Below are positions 1-5,583 of a DNA stretch of 5,583 nt, in pieces. Numbering within the stretch: the stretch's first letter is position 1; the number at the start of each line of letters is the position of its first letter. The DNA is from Aquificaceae bacterium (GTDB lineage Bacteria > Aquificota > Aquificia > Aquificales > Aquificaceae). A model generated the notes under the pieces. That model saw only the letters and a list, made by a program, of their open reading frames with translations, did not search any database and was not told where the DNA came from. The position numbers and the translations under genes were made by a program. The stretch covers positions 1 to 5,583 of the forward strand of contig WFOY01000083.1 of the NCBI GenBank assembly GCA_015487835.1. The letters run 5' to 3'.

Positions 1-941
1 AGATAGTGAACGGCAACGCCACCGACGCCCAGATAGGTGCCTTCATAATGGGAACCAAGATGAAGGGGGAGACCGTGGATGAGATAGTGGGTGCCGCCAG
101 GTTCTTCAGGGAGAAGGCGACCAAGGTGCCCGTATCTGACCCCGGTGAGATCGTGGACACCTGCGGAACTGGAGGCGACAGGTCGGGAACCTTTAACGTG
201 TCCACGGTAACCGCCTTCGTGGTGGCCGGGGCTGGCATAAAGGTGGCCAAGCATGGGAACAGGTCCGTCTCTTCAAGATGTGGCAGTGCGGACTTCCTTG
301 AGAGGATCGGGGCAAAGATAGATCTACCCGCCGAGAAGGTGGCCAGGATGATCGAGGAGATCGGCATAGGCTTCATGTTCGCACCCCTGTTTCACCCTGC
401 CATGAAGAGGGTTATAGGCCCAAGGAGAGAGGTGGGTGTGAGGTCTGTCTTCAACCTCATAGGCCCCCTATCAAACCCGGCGGGCGCCAGGAGACAGCTC
501 CTCGGCGTTTTCTCGGACGGACTGGTGGAAAAGATCGCCCACGTACTCCCGAGGATAGGTGTGGAGAGGGCCTTCGTGGTCCATGGAAAGGACGGCATAG
601 ACGAGGTCTCCATATCCGCACCCACCCTGATCGGTGAGCTGAGAGGTGACCAGGTGGTAACCTACGAGTTCTCCCCTGAAGACCTTGGCTTCAGCAGAAA
701 GGATCTTACCCACGTATGCGCTGAGGATCCGGAGGAGAGCGTGAGGATGGGTATGGCCGTCCTGGAGGGTGAGAGAGGTCCCCACAGGGACATGGTTCTT
801 CTCAACGCTACCTTCGCCATCCTTGCGAGCGGAAGAACGGATGACAGGAGGACAGCCCTGGAGATGGCCCAGGAGTCCATAGACAGCGGGAGTGCCAAGA
901 AGAAGTTAGAGGAGTTTGTAAGCGTATCCAACAGAATCTAA
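1..941 (+). CDS. trpD: Anthranilate phosphoribosyltransferase, 5'-truncated by window edge
   Basis: Transfers the phosphoribosyl group of PRPP to anthranilate, the second step of tryptophan synthesis from chorismate, in the cytoplasm. The reading frame is open from base 3, and the GTG at base 6 is very unlikely to be the start: the family motif NATDAQIGAFIMG begins at once, where homologues have roughly 25 more residues. Counting that GTG as residue 1, the PRPP-binding loop GTGGD is at 54-58, KHGNRSVSSRCGSADFLE at 82-99, the anthranilate-side GPRREVGVRSVFN at 138-150, GPLSNPAG at 153-160, and the metal-binding HGKDGIDE at 193-200. All family hallmarks are intact, so the enzyme should be active. 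The stop is TAA, 4 bases before mqnA, so the two are probably co-transcribed. Thymidine phosphorylase shares this fold, but GTGGD together with KHGNRSVSS marks TrpD. Confidence 0.96.
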   Translation, partial: IVNGNATDAQIGAFIMGTKMKGETVDEIVGAARFFREKATKVPVSDPGEIVDTCGTGGDRSGTFNVSTVTAFVVAGAGIKVAKHGNRSVSSRCGSADFLERIGAKIDLPAEKVARMIEEIGIGFMFAPLFHPAMKRVIGPRREVGVRSVFNLIGPLSNPAGARRQLLGVFSDGLVEKIAHVLPRIGVERAFVVHGKDGIDEVSISAPTLIGELRGDQVVTYEFSPEDLGFSRKDLTHVCAEDPEESVRMGMAVLEGERGPHRDMVLLNATFAILASGRTDDRRTALEMAQESIDSGSAKKKLEEFVSVSNRI

Positions 942-945
942 ATTA

Positions 946-1698
946 ATGGGAATGATCCGGGTTGGTAAGGTCGCCTATCTGAACACACTCCCTCTCTTTT
1001 ACTCCCTGGAGGGCTTCGAGATAGTTGAGGGTCATCCCCCTGACCTCGTGAAGAAGCTGAGGGGCGGTGATATAGACGCTGGCATAGTTTCGTCCGTTGA
1101 GTACTTCTTTAACCCCGAGGACTACTACGTGCTTCCCGGTGTGTCGATCTCATCAAGAGGGAAGGTCTGTTCGGTCCTTCTCCTCTCCCACAAACCGATA
1201 CACGAGGTCCTCAGGGTCAGGATAACCCCCAGATCGCTGACCTCAAGGTACCTGGTCCTATACATACTCAAGGAGATCTACGGCATAACCCCTGAGGAGG
1301 TCCCCTACGGGGAGGACGCCCTGCTCTCCATCGGTGACGAGGCCCTAAGGCTGAAACATGAGTTCCCCCACGTCTACGATCTTGGTGAGGAGTGGTTCAA
1401 ACACACAGGTCTTCCCTTCGTATTTGCCCTTTTCCTCGTGAGGAGGGAGGTTCCCGAAAACCAGGTGCTTAGGCTGATCGAGGGTCTGAGGGGATCGATA
1501 AAAGATTTCTTCAGAGACCTAAAGTCTGGTAGGCTTCACATCCCCGGAGACAGGGAGTTCCTCAGGGACTACTTCACCAGCTGTATAGATTACAGCCTCG
1601 GTGAGGACCACATGAGGTCCCTTGAGATCTTCTTCAGGTTTGTAGAGAAGGAGACGGGAAGGCCCGCCCCCAGAACTATCTCTCTCTTTCCCCTCTGA
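946..1698 (+). CDS. mqnA: Chorismate dehydratase, futalosine menaquinone pathway
   Basis: Dehydrates chorismate to 3-[(1-carboxyvinyl)oxy]benzoate, the first step of the futalosine route to menaquinone; cytoplasmic. The 250 residues span the periplasmic-binding-protein-like fold of the MqnA/MqnD family and are close to the usual length. Visible motifs are [14 protein letters not shown] at 6-19 (the Asn of YLN lies in the active site of characterised MqnA), GIVSSVEYF at 46-54, LLSIGDEAL at 126-134, and the hallmark DLGEEW...[15 protein letters not shown] at 145-168. MqnA is preferred over its paralogue MqnD because of the YLNTLPL start and the GLPFVFA block. Two in-frame ATGs compete, at 946 and 952, and neither has a good Shine-Dalgarno site. 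Translation probably depends on coupling to trpD, whose stop is 4 bases upstream. The 3' end overlaps the convergent ino1 by 23 bases. Other mqn genes are not in the window. Confidence 0.93.
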   Translation: MGMIRVGKVAYLNTLPLFYSLEGFEIVEGHPPDLVKKLRGGDIDAGIVSSVEYFFNPEDYYVLPGVSISSRGKVCSVLLLSHKPIHEVLRVRITPRSLTSRYLVLYILKEIYGITPEEVPYGEDALLSIGDEALRLKHEFPHVYDLGEEWFKHTGLPFVFALFLVRREVPENQVLRLIEGLRGSIKDFFRDLKSGRLHIPGDREFLRDYFTSCIDYSLGEDHMRSLEIFFRFVEKETGRPAPRTISLFPL

Positions 1699-2782
1699 TG
1701 AACTCCTCGACCATCTTCTTTGCCTGCCAGTCTGGATACTGGATCGGTGGGTGCTTCATCGTGTAGGCGCTTATGGAGTAGAGGGGTCCACCTATACCTC
1801 TGTCCCTCGCCAGCTTGGCACACCTTATGGCGTCTATCATGGAGCCGGCGCTGTTCGGGGAGTCCTCCACGTCGAGCTTCAGCTCCACGTACATGGGGAC
1901 GTCACCGAAGAGCCTACCCTCGAGTCTTATGTAGGCTATCTTCCTGTCCTTGAGCCAGGGTACCCAGTCGGAGGGTCCTATGTGGACCGTCTCCCAGCTC
2001 ATCCCGTTGGGGATAAGGGATGTTACCGCCTCGGTCTTTGAGACCTTCTTGGTCTTTAACCTCTCCCTGGCGAGCATGTTGAGGAAGTCCGTGTTCCCTC
2101 CGAAGTTGAGCTGGTAGGTCCTGTCGATCTTCACGCCCCTGTCTATGAAGAGCTGTGTCAGTGTTCTGTGGACTATGGTGGCTCCCACCTGGGACTTGAT
2201 GTCGTCACCGACTACGGGTATCCCCCTCTCCTCGAACTTTTTGGCCCACTCTGGGTCCGAGACTATGAAGGTGGGCATGGCGTTGATGAAGGAGACACCA
2301 GCCTCAAGGCAGGCCTGGGCGTAGAACCTCGCCGCCTCTTCAGAACCCACCGGAACGTAGTTGATCAGGACGTCAGCCTGGGTCTCCTTGAGGACCGCAA
2401 CCACATCCTCCAGATCGTCCTCCTTCTCGTCCGCAAGGACGAAGGTTCTGTCCTCAGGGTAGTCCTTCATGTGGGGGGCAAAACCGTCCAGGACCTTACC
2501 CATGCGGACCTTGACTCCCATGTAGGGTACCTCTGGTTCAAAGACAGCGGTACAGTTGGGCGGAGCGAATATAGCCTCTGAGACGTCCTTCCCCACCTTC
2601 CGGGCGTCGATGTCCCAAGCTGCAACTATCTCAATATCCCAAGGTTTGTAACCGCCTATGTCCTCGTGCATAAGACCGCTAACGTCCACCGATTCTTTCT
2701 TTTTGTAGTAATAGATGCCCTGGATCAAGGAACTCGCACAGTTCCCTACTCCCACTATAGCAACTCTGACTTTTCCGCCCAT
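1676..2782 (-). CDS. ino1: Inositol-3-phosphate synthase (myo-inositol-1-phosphate synthase)
   Basis: NAD-dependent isomerase converting glucose-6-phosphate to myo-inositol phosphate, the entry step to inositol lipids and, in thermophiles, to the solute di-myo-inositol phosphate. The 368 residues match the short archaeal/mycobacterial type and not the ~500-residue eukaryotic form. Motifs, numbered from the ATG at 2782: Rossmann loop [12 protein letters not shown] at 11-22, NYVPVGSE at 141-148, [11 protein letters not shown] at 192-202, [12 protein letters not shown] at 225-236, the lysine-rich [13 protein letters not shown] at 243-255, and [11 protein letters not shown] at 303-313. All look intact. 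A GTG at 2791 would add three residues, but its first base is the last G of the AGGAGG site, so the ATG 8 bases beyond that site is the better start. It stands alone on -, convergent with mqnA and divergent from the next gene, and has its own promoter. No partner for DIP synthesis is present here. Confidence 0.95.
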   Translation of the reverse strand: MGGKVRVAIVGVGNCASSLIQGIYYYKKKESVDVSGLMHEDIGGYKPWDIEIVAAWDIDARKVGKDVSEAIFAPPNCTAVFEPEVPYMGVKVRMGKVLDGFAPHMKDYPEDRTFVLADEKEDDLEDVVAVLKETQADVLINYVPVGSEEAARFYAQACLEAGVSFINAMPTFIVSDPEWAKKFEERGIPVVGDDIKSQVGATIVHRTLTQLFIDRGVKIDRTYQLNFGGNTDFLNMLARERLKTKKVSKTEAVTSLIPNGMSWETVHIGPSDWVPWLKDRKIAYIRLEGRLFGDVPMYVELKLDVEDSPNSAGSMIDAIRCAKLARDRGIGGPLYSISAYTMKHPPIQYPDWQAKKMVEEFIRGERER

Positions 2783-2790
2783 TCTCTCCA

Positions 2791-2798
2791 CCTCCTTT
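2791..2798 (-). promoter_or_regulatory. Ribosome binding site of ino1 (decides the start)
   Basis: On the minus strand this reads AAAGGAGG, followed by 8 bases and ATG at 2782. The upstream in-frame GTG (2791-2789) uses the last G of this site and so cannot be served by it, which favours the ATG. Confidence 0.85.
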
Positions 2799-2820
2799 CT
2801 GTGATCTTTCGAGTTTCTGT
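2796..2820 (-). repeat. Short direct repeat ACAGAAA in the ino1 leader
   Basis: On the minus strand ACAGAAA occurs at 2820-2814 and again at 2802-2796, offset by 18 bases, the second copy abutting the Shine-Dalgarno GGAGG. The copies are exact but short, so chance is a serious alternative. Confidence 0.35.
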
Positions 2821-2839
2821 TGGGGGCAAGACCTTCTAC

Positions 2840-2856
2840 TTAAAATATTATATTAA
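2840..2856. repeat. AT-rich imperfect palindrome over the ino1 -10 box
   Basis: TTAAAATATTATATTAA is a 17-base inverted repeat with 7 of 8 pairs matching about base 2848. It covers the TATAAT of the ino1 promoter and the predicted start. It could be an operator, or simply the low-complexity consequence of AT-rich promoter DNA. Confidence 0.3.
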
Positions 2857-2874
2857 CGTCCACCTTCCGTACAA
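2847..2874 (-). promoter_or_regulatory. Predicted sigma-70-type promoter for ino1
   Basis: Read on the minus strand, TTGTAC (2874-2869) stands 16 bases from a perfect TATAAT (2852-2847). The -35 matches the consensus at only its first three positions; the -10 matches at all six. Transcription would begin near base 2840 and leave a leader of about 57 bases before the ATG. The box lies within an AT-rich patch that stands out from the GC-rich surroundings. This was found by eye, with no start-site data. Confidence 0.55.
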
Positions 2875-2885
2875 CCCTTCTAACC

Positions 2886-2894
2886 TGATATCAT
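2886..2894 (+). promoter_or_regulatory. Possible extended -10 promoter for the split-barrel/priA/murJ set
   Basis: TGATATCAT is an extended -10 (TGn followed by a five-of-six match to TATAAT). No good -35 is visible 16-18 bases upstream; the best is TTCCGT at 2865-2870. A start near 2901 would give a leader of about 26 bases carrying the Shine-Dalgarno site. An alternative -10, TAAAAT at 2841-2846, also lacks a convincing -35. Confidence 0.3.
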
Positions 2895-2913
2895 AACTTT
2901 GAAAAGCTTAAGG

Positions 2914-2920
2914 AAGGAGG
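2914..2920 (+). promoter_or_regulatory. Ribosome binding site of the split-barrel protein gene
   Basis: AAGGAGG ends 6 bases before the ATG at 2927. It is a near-perfect anti-16S match and fixes the start of this gene, the only strong site serving the rightward set. Confidence 0.85.
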
Positions 2921-2926
2921 TTAAAA

Positions 2927-3370
2927 ATGCTACCGAGGGAACTTGTAGACCTTATGAGAGATCTGGGGGTGTTCCCTGTCGTTGTAGGAACCATTGACGG
3001 AGAGGGAAGCGTGCACATGACCTTTGTAACCTGGGTTTATCCTATAGATGAGAGGTCCTTAAGGATAGCTGTAAGCTCCAAGTCAAGGACGGCCGAAAAC
3101 ATGAGATCCACAGGCCGGGTTGCCGTTCAGATCTTCGCCCCTGACAAGTGCCTCACATGTTATGGTTCTGTGAAGGAGATATTGCCGAGGATAGAGAGCA
3201 TTCCCTTCGACGTCTCCGTATTCGAGATGTCGATAGAGAGCGTTGAGAACTCCCTCTTCCCGGGTTCGACCATCACAGGCATAATACCCTTCGCCCACAC
3301 GGGGAACATAGAGAAGATGGTCGAGTTGGACGCCAAGGTTATGAAGGCCCTTAAGAGTAAAGATCTATGA
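2927..3370 (+). CDS. FMN-binding split-barrel (PPOX-like) family protein, function unknown
   Basis: A 147-residue soluble protein with the look of the pyridoxamine-5'-phosphate-oxidase-like FMN-binding split barrel. Evidence: a short N-terminal helix (LPRELVDLMRDLG), a strand ending VVGTIDGEGSVHMTFVTWV at about 18-37, and the family-typical flavin-phosphate-side SSKSRTAENMRSTGRVAVQIF region (50-70), which resembles the 'S.SRTA.N......V' pattern of these proteins. A CLTC pair sits at 75-78 and could be a thiol pair or a chance feature. True PdxH is longer, about 200 residues or more, so vitamin B6 synthesis should not be assumed; the substrate and even the cofactor are unknown. The gene has its own strong ribosome binding site, and its stop overlaps the priA start by 4 bases (ATGA), so the two are translationally coupled. 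No signal peptide or membrane segment is seen. Confidence 0.72.
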   Translation: MLPRELVDLMRDLGVFPVVVGTIDGEGSVHMTFVTWVYPIDERSLRIAVSSKSRTAENMRSTGRVAVQIFAPDKCLTCYGSVKEILPRIESIPFDVSVFEMSIESVENSLFPGSTITGIIPFAHTGNIEKMVELDAKVMKALKSKDL

Positions 3371-5397
3371 CCTTCAGGGTTATTCTTCCTAACGGGAGAA
3401 CGGTGGAGGTCTCCGGTGAAGGCCTGGATCCCGAACCCGGCGTAGGCTGGAGGGTGCTGGTTCCCACCTCATCCGGCGGCGGGATCACTGGCGTCGTCCT
3501 CGGAAGAGGCAGGGGAACCCCCAGGGGTAGGATCCTCTCGGTCCCGGACAGGGGGCCAGTGGTCCTACCACACCACCTCGAACTCCTCGAAGACCTCTCT
3601 AAGGACTACCTTGTTCCTAAAGGTGTCCTCCTCTTCAAGATGCTTCCCTCTGTCTTTAACTGGCGCCAGGAGGAGGTGGTCAGGGTATCTGACAGGAAGC
3701 CCGTAGGTCTGGACCCGGGATCTTCCGCTCTGATCGATTACGTGAGGAGGAGGAAGGAGGTAAAGTTGGAAACACTGAAGAAAAGATTTGGGTCCAGACT
3801 GGTAAACCTGCTCGTTGATAAGGGGTTTCTGGTCAAAGAGACCAAATGGATCCAGCCAAAGAGGAAGAGCCTCTACCGCCTAAAAGTATCCCTTGAGGAC
3901 GCCCTCCGTTTGGTGAGGGACCAAAAGAAAAGGGATCTGATCTTAAAGCTGATCGAAGCAGGAACCATGTCTGAGGACGATCTTAGGGACCTGGGCTTCT
4001 CGGTGAGGACGGTCCGTAGCCTGGTAGCGAAAGGCATACTGGAGGAGGTGGAGGAGGAGGCTACCGGTGTTGGTCCCAGCAGGGTTTTCGAGCCTGTAAA
4101 GGAGGTATCGGGAAGGGTAACCGTCCTGTGGGGGGACCTTTACGAGGTCGTATCTAAGGTGGTGGGCACGTGTGTAAGTGCGGACGGGTCCTCCCTGATC
4201 CTGTCAACCGGATCGGACCTGATAAGAACGCTGATCCCCAGCCTAAGAGGTGTGTTCGGTGACCGCCTCGTCGAGATACACGGAGGTGTGAGTGGAGGGA
4301 GGCTTTTCAAATGCTGGTTCTCCTGCCTCGAAGGTGGCAAGGTGGTGGTGGGCACCTTCCCCTCCCTCCTCGCCCCCCTCCCGGACCTTAAGGTTGTTGT
4401 GCTTTTAGATGAGACCGGACCGGGCGTCAAGCCCCCGGCACTCGGTATAGATCTAAGACGTGCGGTGGCTCACCTATCCAGAAGAACAGGGTCAGCCCTC
4501 ATCCTCACCTCCCCCGCACCCTCCGTGACATCCTACTACCTTACGGTGAAAAAGATCGCAACCCACAGGAAACTTATACCGAGAAGACCTGAGGTCTTCA
4601 TACTAAAGCGGGGTTCGGCAGAGATACTCACCGAGGACACGGTCAGGATCCTCGAGGGTGATCGAAAGGTCCTCTTCCTCGTCAGGAAGGAGGGTTACAG
4701 TTACGCTTACTGTCCCAGGTGCGAATCCATAGTCAGGTGTCCAATATGTGGGACCTTTCTGACTTTATCCAGAGACACCATCTACTGCACAGGCTGTAGG
4801 AAGTTTAGGACCAAGGACCTTCTCTGTCCCGAATGTGGAGGGGATGTTGAAGACATGGGCTTTGGGCTGGACAGGGCCGTTGAGGTTGTGGAGAGGACCT
4901 TCGGGTTAAAAGAAGGTTTTAACTTCTCCACCTACCCCCGCTGGGGTGAGGTTTACGACACAGTTGTTGTCCTGTCCGCCGACGGTATCCTCTCGCTCCC
5001 AACCTTCAGGTCGGAGGAGGAGTTCTTTCTGTACCTGGTAAGGGCTTACCTCTGTGCTGACAAAAAGTTCGTGGTCCAGACTACGGTGCCGGACGTAGGT
5101 CCCCTGGCAGCTATAAGTAAGGGAAACTTTGAAGAGTTTTACAGGACAGAACTCGCCCGCAGGGAGAAGGAAAAACTACCCCCTTTTTACAGACTCGCCC
5201 TCATAAGGTCAAGGAGAGACCTAGGGGCTTACATAAGGAAGGTGGTATCTCCTGACGTGAGAACAGTCCCAAGGATCCAGGAAGGTGTTTACGACCACCT
5301 GGTAAGGTTCAGGGAGAGGGAGACTCTGCGTAAGATCGCTGACCTGAGGAGGCGCTTTGGGAAGGATATAATTGAGGTGAGGGTGGACCCCTTCTGA
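3367..5397 (+). CDS. priA: PriA-family primosomal protein N' with degenerate helicase motifs
   Basis: PriA recognises stalled forks and D-loops and reloads the replicative helicase. Regions of the 676 residues: N-terminal 3'-DNA-binding domain (about 1-95, RVLVPTSSGGGITGVVLG at 29-46), winged-helix region (about 115-240), helicase lobe 1 (about 245-410), zinc module with Cys at 449, 452, 458, 461, 474, 477, 487 and 490 (the canonical eight-Cys spacing), a shortened lobe 2, and a C-terminal domain with EKLPPFYRLALIR at 602-614 and the terminal VDP. The ATPase is broken. No Walker A GxxGxGKT occurs: the aligned segment begins VTVLWGDLYE at 251. DEEH is DETG (348-351), motif III is TSPAPS (381-386), motif V is absent, and the motif VI QVAGRAGR position reads LVRAYLCA (557-564). 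The frame is open throughout, so this is a diverged protein, not a decayed gene. The start overlaps the upstream stop by 4 bases and the stop overlaps murJ by 1. Confidence 0.88.
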   Translation: MTFRVILPNGRTVEVSGEGLDPEPGVGWRVLVPTSSGGGITGVVLGRGRGTPRGRILSVPDRGPVVLPHHLELLEDLSKDYLVPKGVLLFKMLPSVFNWRQEEVVRVSDRKPVGLDPGSSALIDYVRRRKEVKLETLKKRFGSRLVNLLVDKGFLVKETKWIQPKRKSLYRLKVSLEDALRLVRDQKKRDLILKLIEAGTMSEDDLRDLGFSVRTVRSLVAKGILEEVEEEATGVGPSRVFEPVKEVSGRVTVLWGDLYEVVSKVVGTCVSADGSSLILSTGSDLIRTLIPSLRGVFGDRLVEIHGGVSGGRLFKCWFSCLEGGKVVVGTFPSLLAPLPDLKVVVLLDETGPGVKPPALGIDLRRAVAHLSRRTGSALILTSPAPSVTSYYLTVKKIATHRKLIPRRPEVFILKRGSAEILTEDTVRILEGDRKVLFLVRKEGYSYAYCPRCESIVRCPICGTFLTLSRDTIYCTGCRKFRTKDLLCPECGGDVEDMGFGLDRAVEVVERTFGLKEGFNFSTYPRWGEVYDTVVVLSADGILSLPTFRSEEEFFLYLVRAYLCADKKFVVQTTVPDVGPLAAISKGNFEEFYRTELARREKEKLPPFYRLALIRSRRDLGAYIRKVVSPDVRTVPRIQEGVYDHLVRFRERETLRKIADLRRRFGKDIIEVRVDPF

Positions 5398-5583
5398 TGA
5401 GGATCTTCCGCTACGCCCTTGGTTTCGCGGTAGCCACGTTCCTCAGCAGGATCCTCGGCTTTGTGAGGGACGCGGTAATCGCCTACTACTTCGGGGCCTC
5501 CGTGATCTCGGACGCCTTCTTCGTCGCCTTCAGGATACCCAACAGCTTCAGGAGGATCTTAGGCGAAGGTGGCTTCAACGCGG
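5397..5583 (+). CDS. murJ: Lipid II flippase MurJ, N-terminal 62 codons, cut by window edge
   Basis: Integral inner-membrane MOP-family transporter that flips the peptidoglycan precursor lipid II to the outer face. The ATG at 5397-5399 overlaps the priA stop (TGATG) by one base, which implies coupling by reinitiation; only a weak GGGTGG lies 10 bases upstream. The frame stays open to the edge. The visible sequence holds TM1 (about residues 6-23), FLSRILGFVRDAVIAYYFGA at 15-34, SDAFFVAFRIPN at 38-49 and SFRRILGEGGFN at 50-61. Arg18, Arg24, Asp39 and Arg52, important in E. coli MurJ, align here without a gap (alignment from memory). The rest of the protein, normally about 500 residues, lies outside the window. 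Confidence 0.92.
   Translation, partial: MRIFRYALGFAVATFLSRILGFVRDAVIAYYFGASVISDAFFVAFRIPNSFRRILGEGGFNA

Larger units (their letters stand above)
2783..2926. other. Divergent intergenic region between ino1 and the split-barrel gene
   Basis: The only real non-coding stretch, 144 bases. It holds the ino1 leader and promoter on -, the putative rightward -10 on +, both ribosome binding sites, an AT-rich imperfect palindrome at 2840-2856 and a 7-base direct repeat at 2796-2802 and 2814-2820. No small ORF, RNA gene or intrinsic terminator was recognised. Confidence 0.85.

Noticed and set aside
6..8. GTG at base 6 as the trpD start
   Set aside because: The TrpD family motif begins immediately at this point and about 25 N-terminal residues would be missing; the frame is open to the window edge, so the gene simply enters from outside.
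471..785. Open frame on - inside trpD
   Set aside because: Entirely antisense to well-conserved TrpD sequence, with no initiation signal or known motif.
2168..2581. 137-residue open frame on + inside ino1
   Set aside because: Lies antisense to a gene with unmistakable conserved motifs, has no ribosome binding site and no recognisable protein features; a shadow frame.
2783..2791. GTG at 2791 as the start of ino1, adding three residues
   Set aside because: It overlaps the AGGAGG Shine-Dalgarno site, whose spacing suits the ATG at 2782, and [13 protein letters not shown] is the usual beginning of the Rossmann domain.
2927..3370. Naming the small protein pdxH
   Set aside because: It is shorter than PdxH and only the general split-barrel pattern is visible; no pyridoxal-phosphate-specific residues could be identified.
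4140..4430. 96-residue open frame on - inside priA
   Set aside because: Composition is Pro/Thr/Arg/Ser-rich as expected of the antisense of this GC-rich gene; no start signal and no family resemblance.
5375..5395. AGGG-loop-CCCT hairpin near the priA stop as a terminator
   Set aside because: The stem is only 4 base pairs, no T-run follows, and murJ begins within the priA stop codon, so termination here is unlikely.
3367..5397. priA as a decaying pseudogene
   Set aside because: The frame is open for 676 codons, all eight zinc cysteines and both terminal domains are kept, and start and stop are tightly coupled to the neighbours; this fits a functional diverged protein better.

Overview
This 5.6 kb window is almost entirely coding and looks like core chromosome of a thermophilic, menaquinone-using bacterium. 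Three observations suggest this. Arginine is written overwhelmingly as AGG/AGA and isoleucine often as ATA, with GC in the mid-50s (two lines counted by hand). There is a futalosine-pathway menaquinone gene (mqnA). There is also a short, archaeal/bacterial-type inositol-3-phosphate synthase, which in many (hyper)thermophiles feeds di-myo-inositol-phosphate synthesis. The Aquificota and neighbouring deep-branching phyla fit this combination, but the assignment is an inference and not secure.

Layout: (1) the left edge cuts into trpD (anthranilate phosphoribosyltransferase), which is followed after 4 bases by mqnA (chorismate dehydratase), both on +. One gene serves tryptophan and the other menaquinone, two pathways that branch at chorismate. 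(2) Convergent to this pair, and overlapping the mqnA tail by 23 bases, is ino1 (inositol-3-phosphate synthase) on -. (3) A 144-base divergent intergenic region carries a good sigma-70-like promoter for ino1, a weaker extended -10 for the rightward genes, and strong Shine-Dalgarno sites for both sides. (4) A rightward, translationally coupled set follows: a small FMN-binding split-barrel (PPOX-like) protein, a PriA-family primosomal protein, and the start of murJ (lipid II flippase), which runs off the right edge. Neighbouring genes overlap by 4 bases and 1 base.

The most notable item is the PriA homologue. It keeps the N-terminal DNA-binding region, the winged-helix region, all eight zinc-binding cysteines and the C-terminal domain. 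It has lost the Walker A motif, has DETG in place of DEEH, and has lost motifs V and VI, so it appears to be a pseudo-helicase that may act as a structural primosome loader and not as an ATP-driven motor. Similar loss is known in actinobacterial PriA; here it seems to occur in a non-actinobacterial context. No RNA genes, mobile elements, CRISPR arrays or clear intrinsic terminators were seen, and no gene-free stretch exceeds 300 bases.
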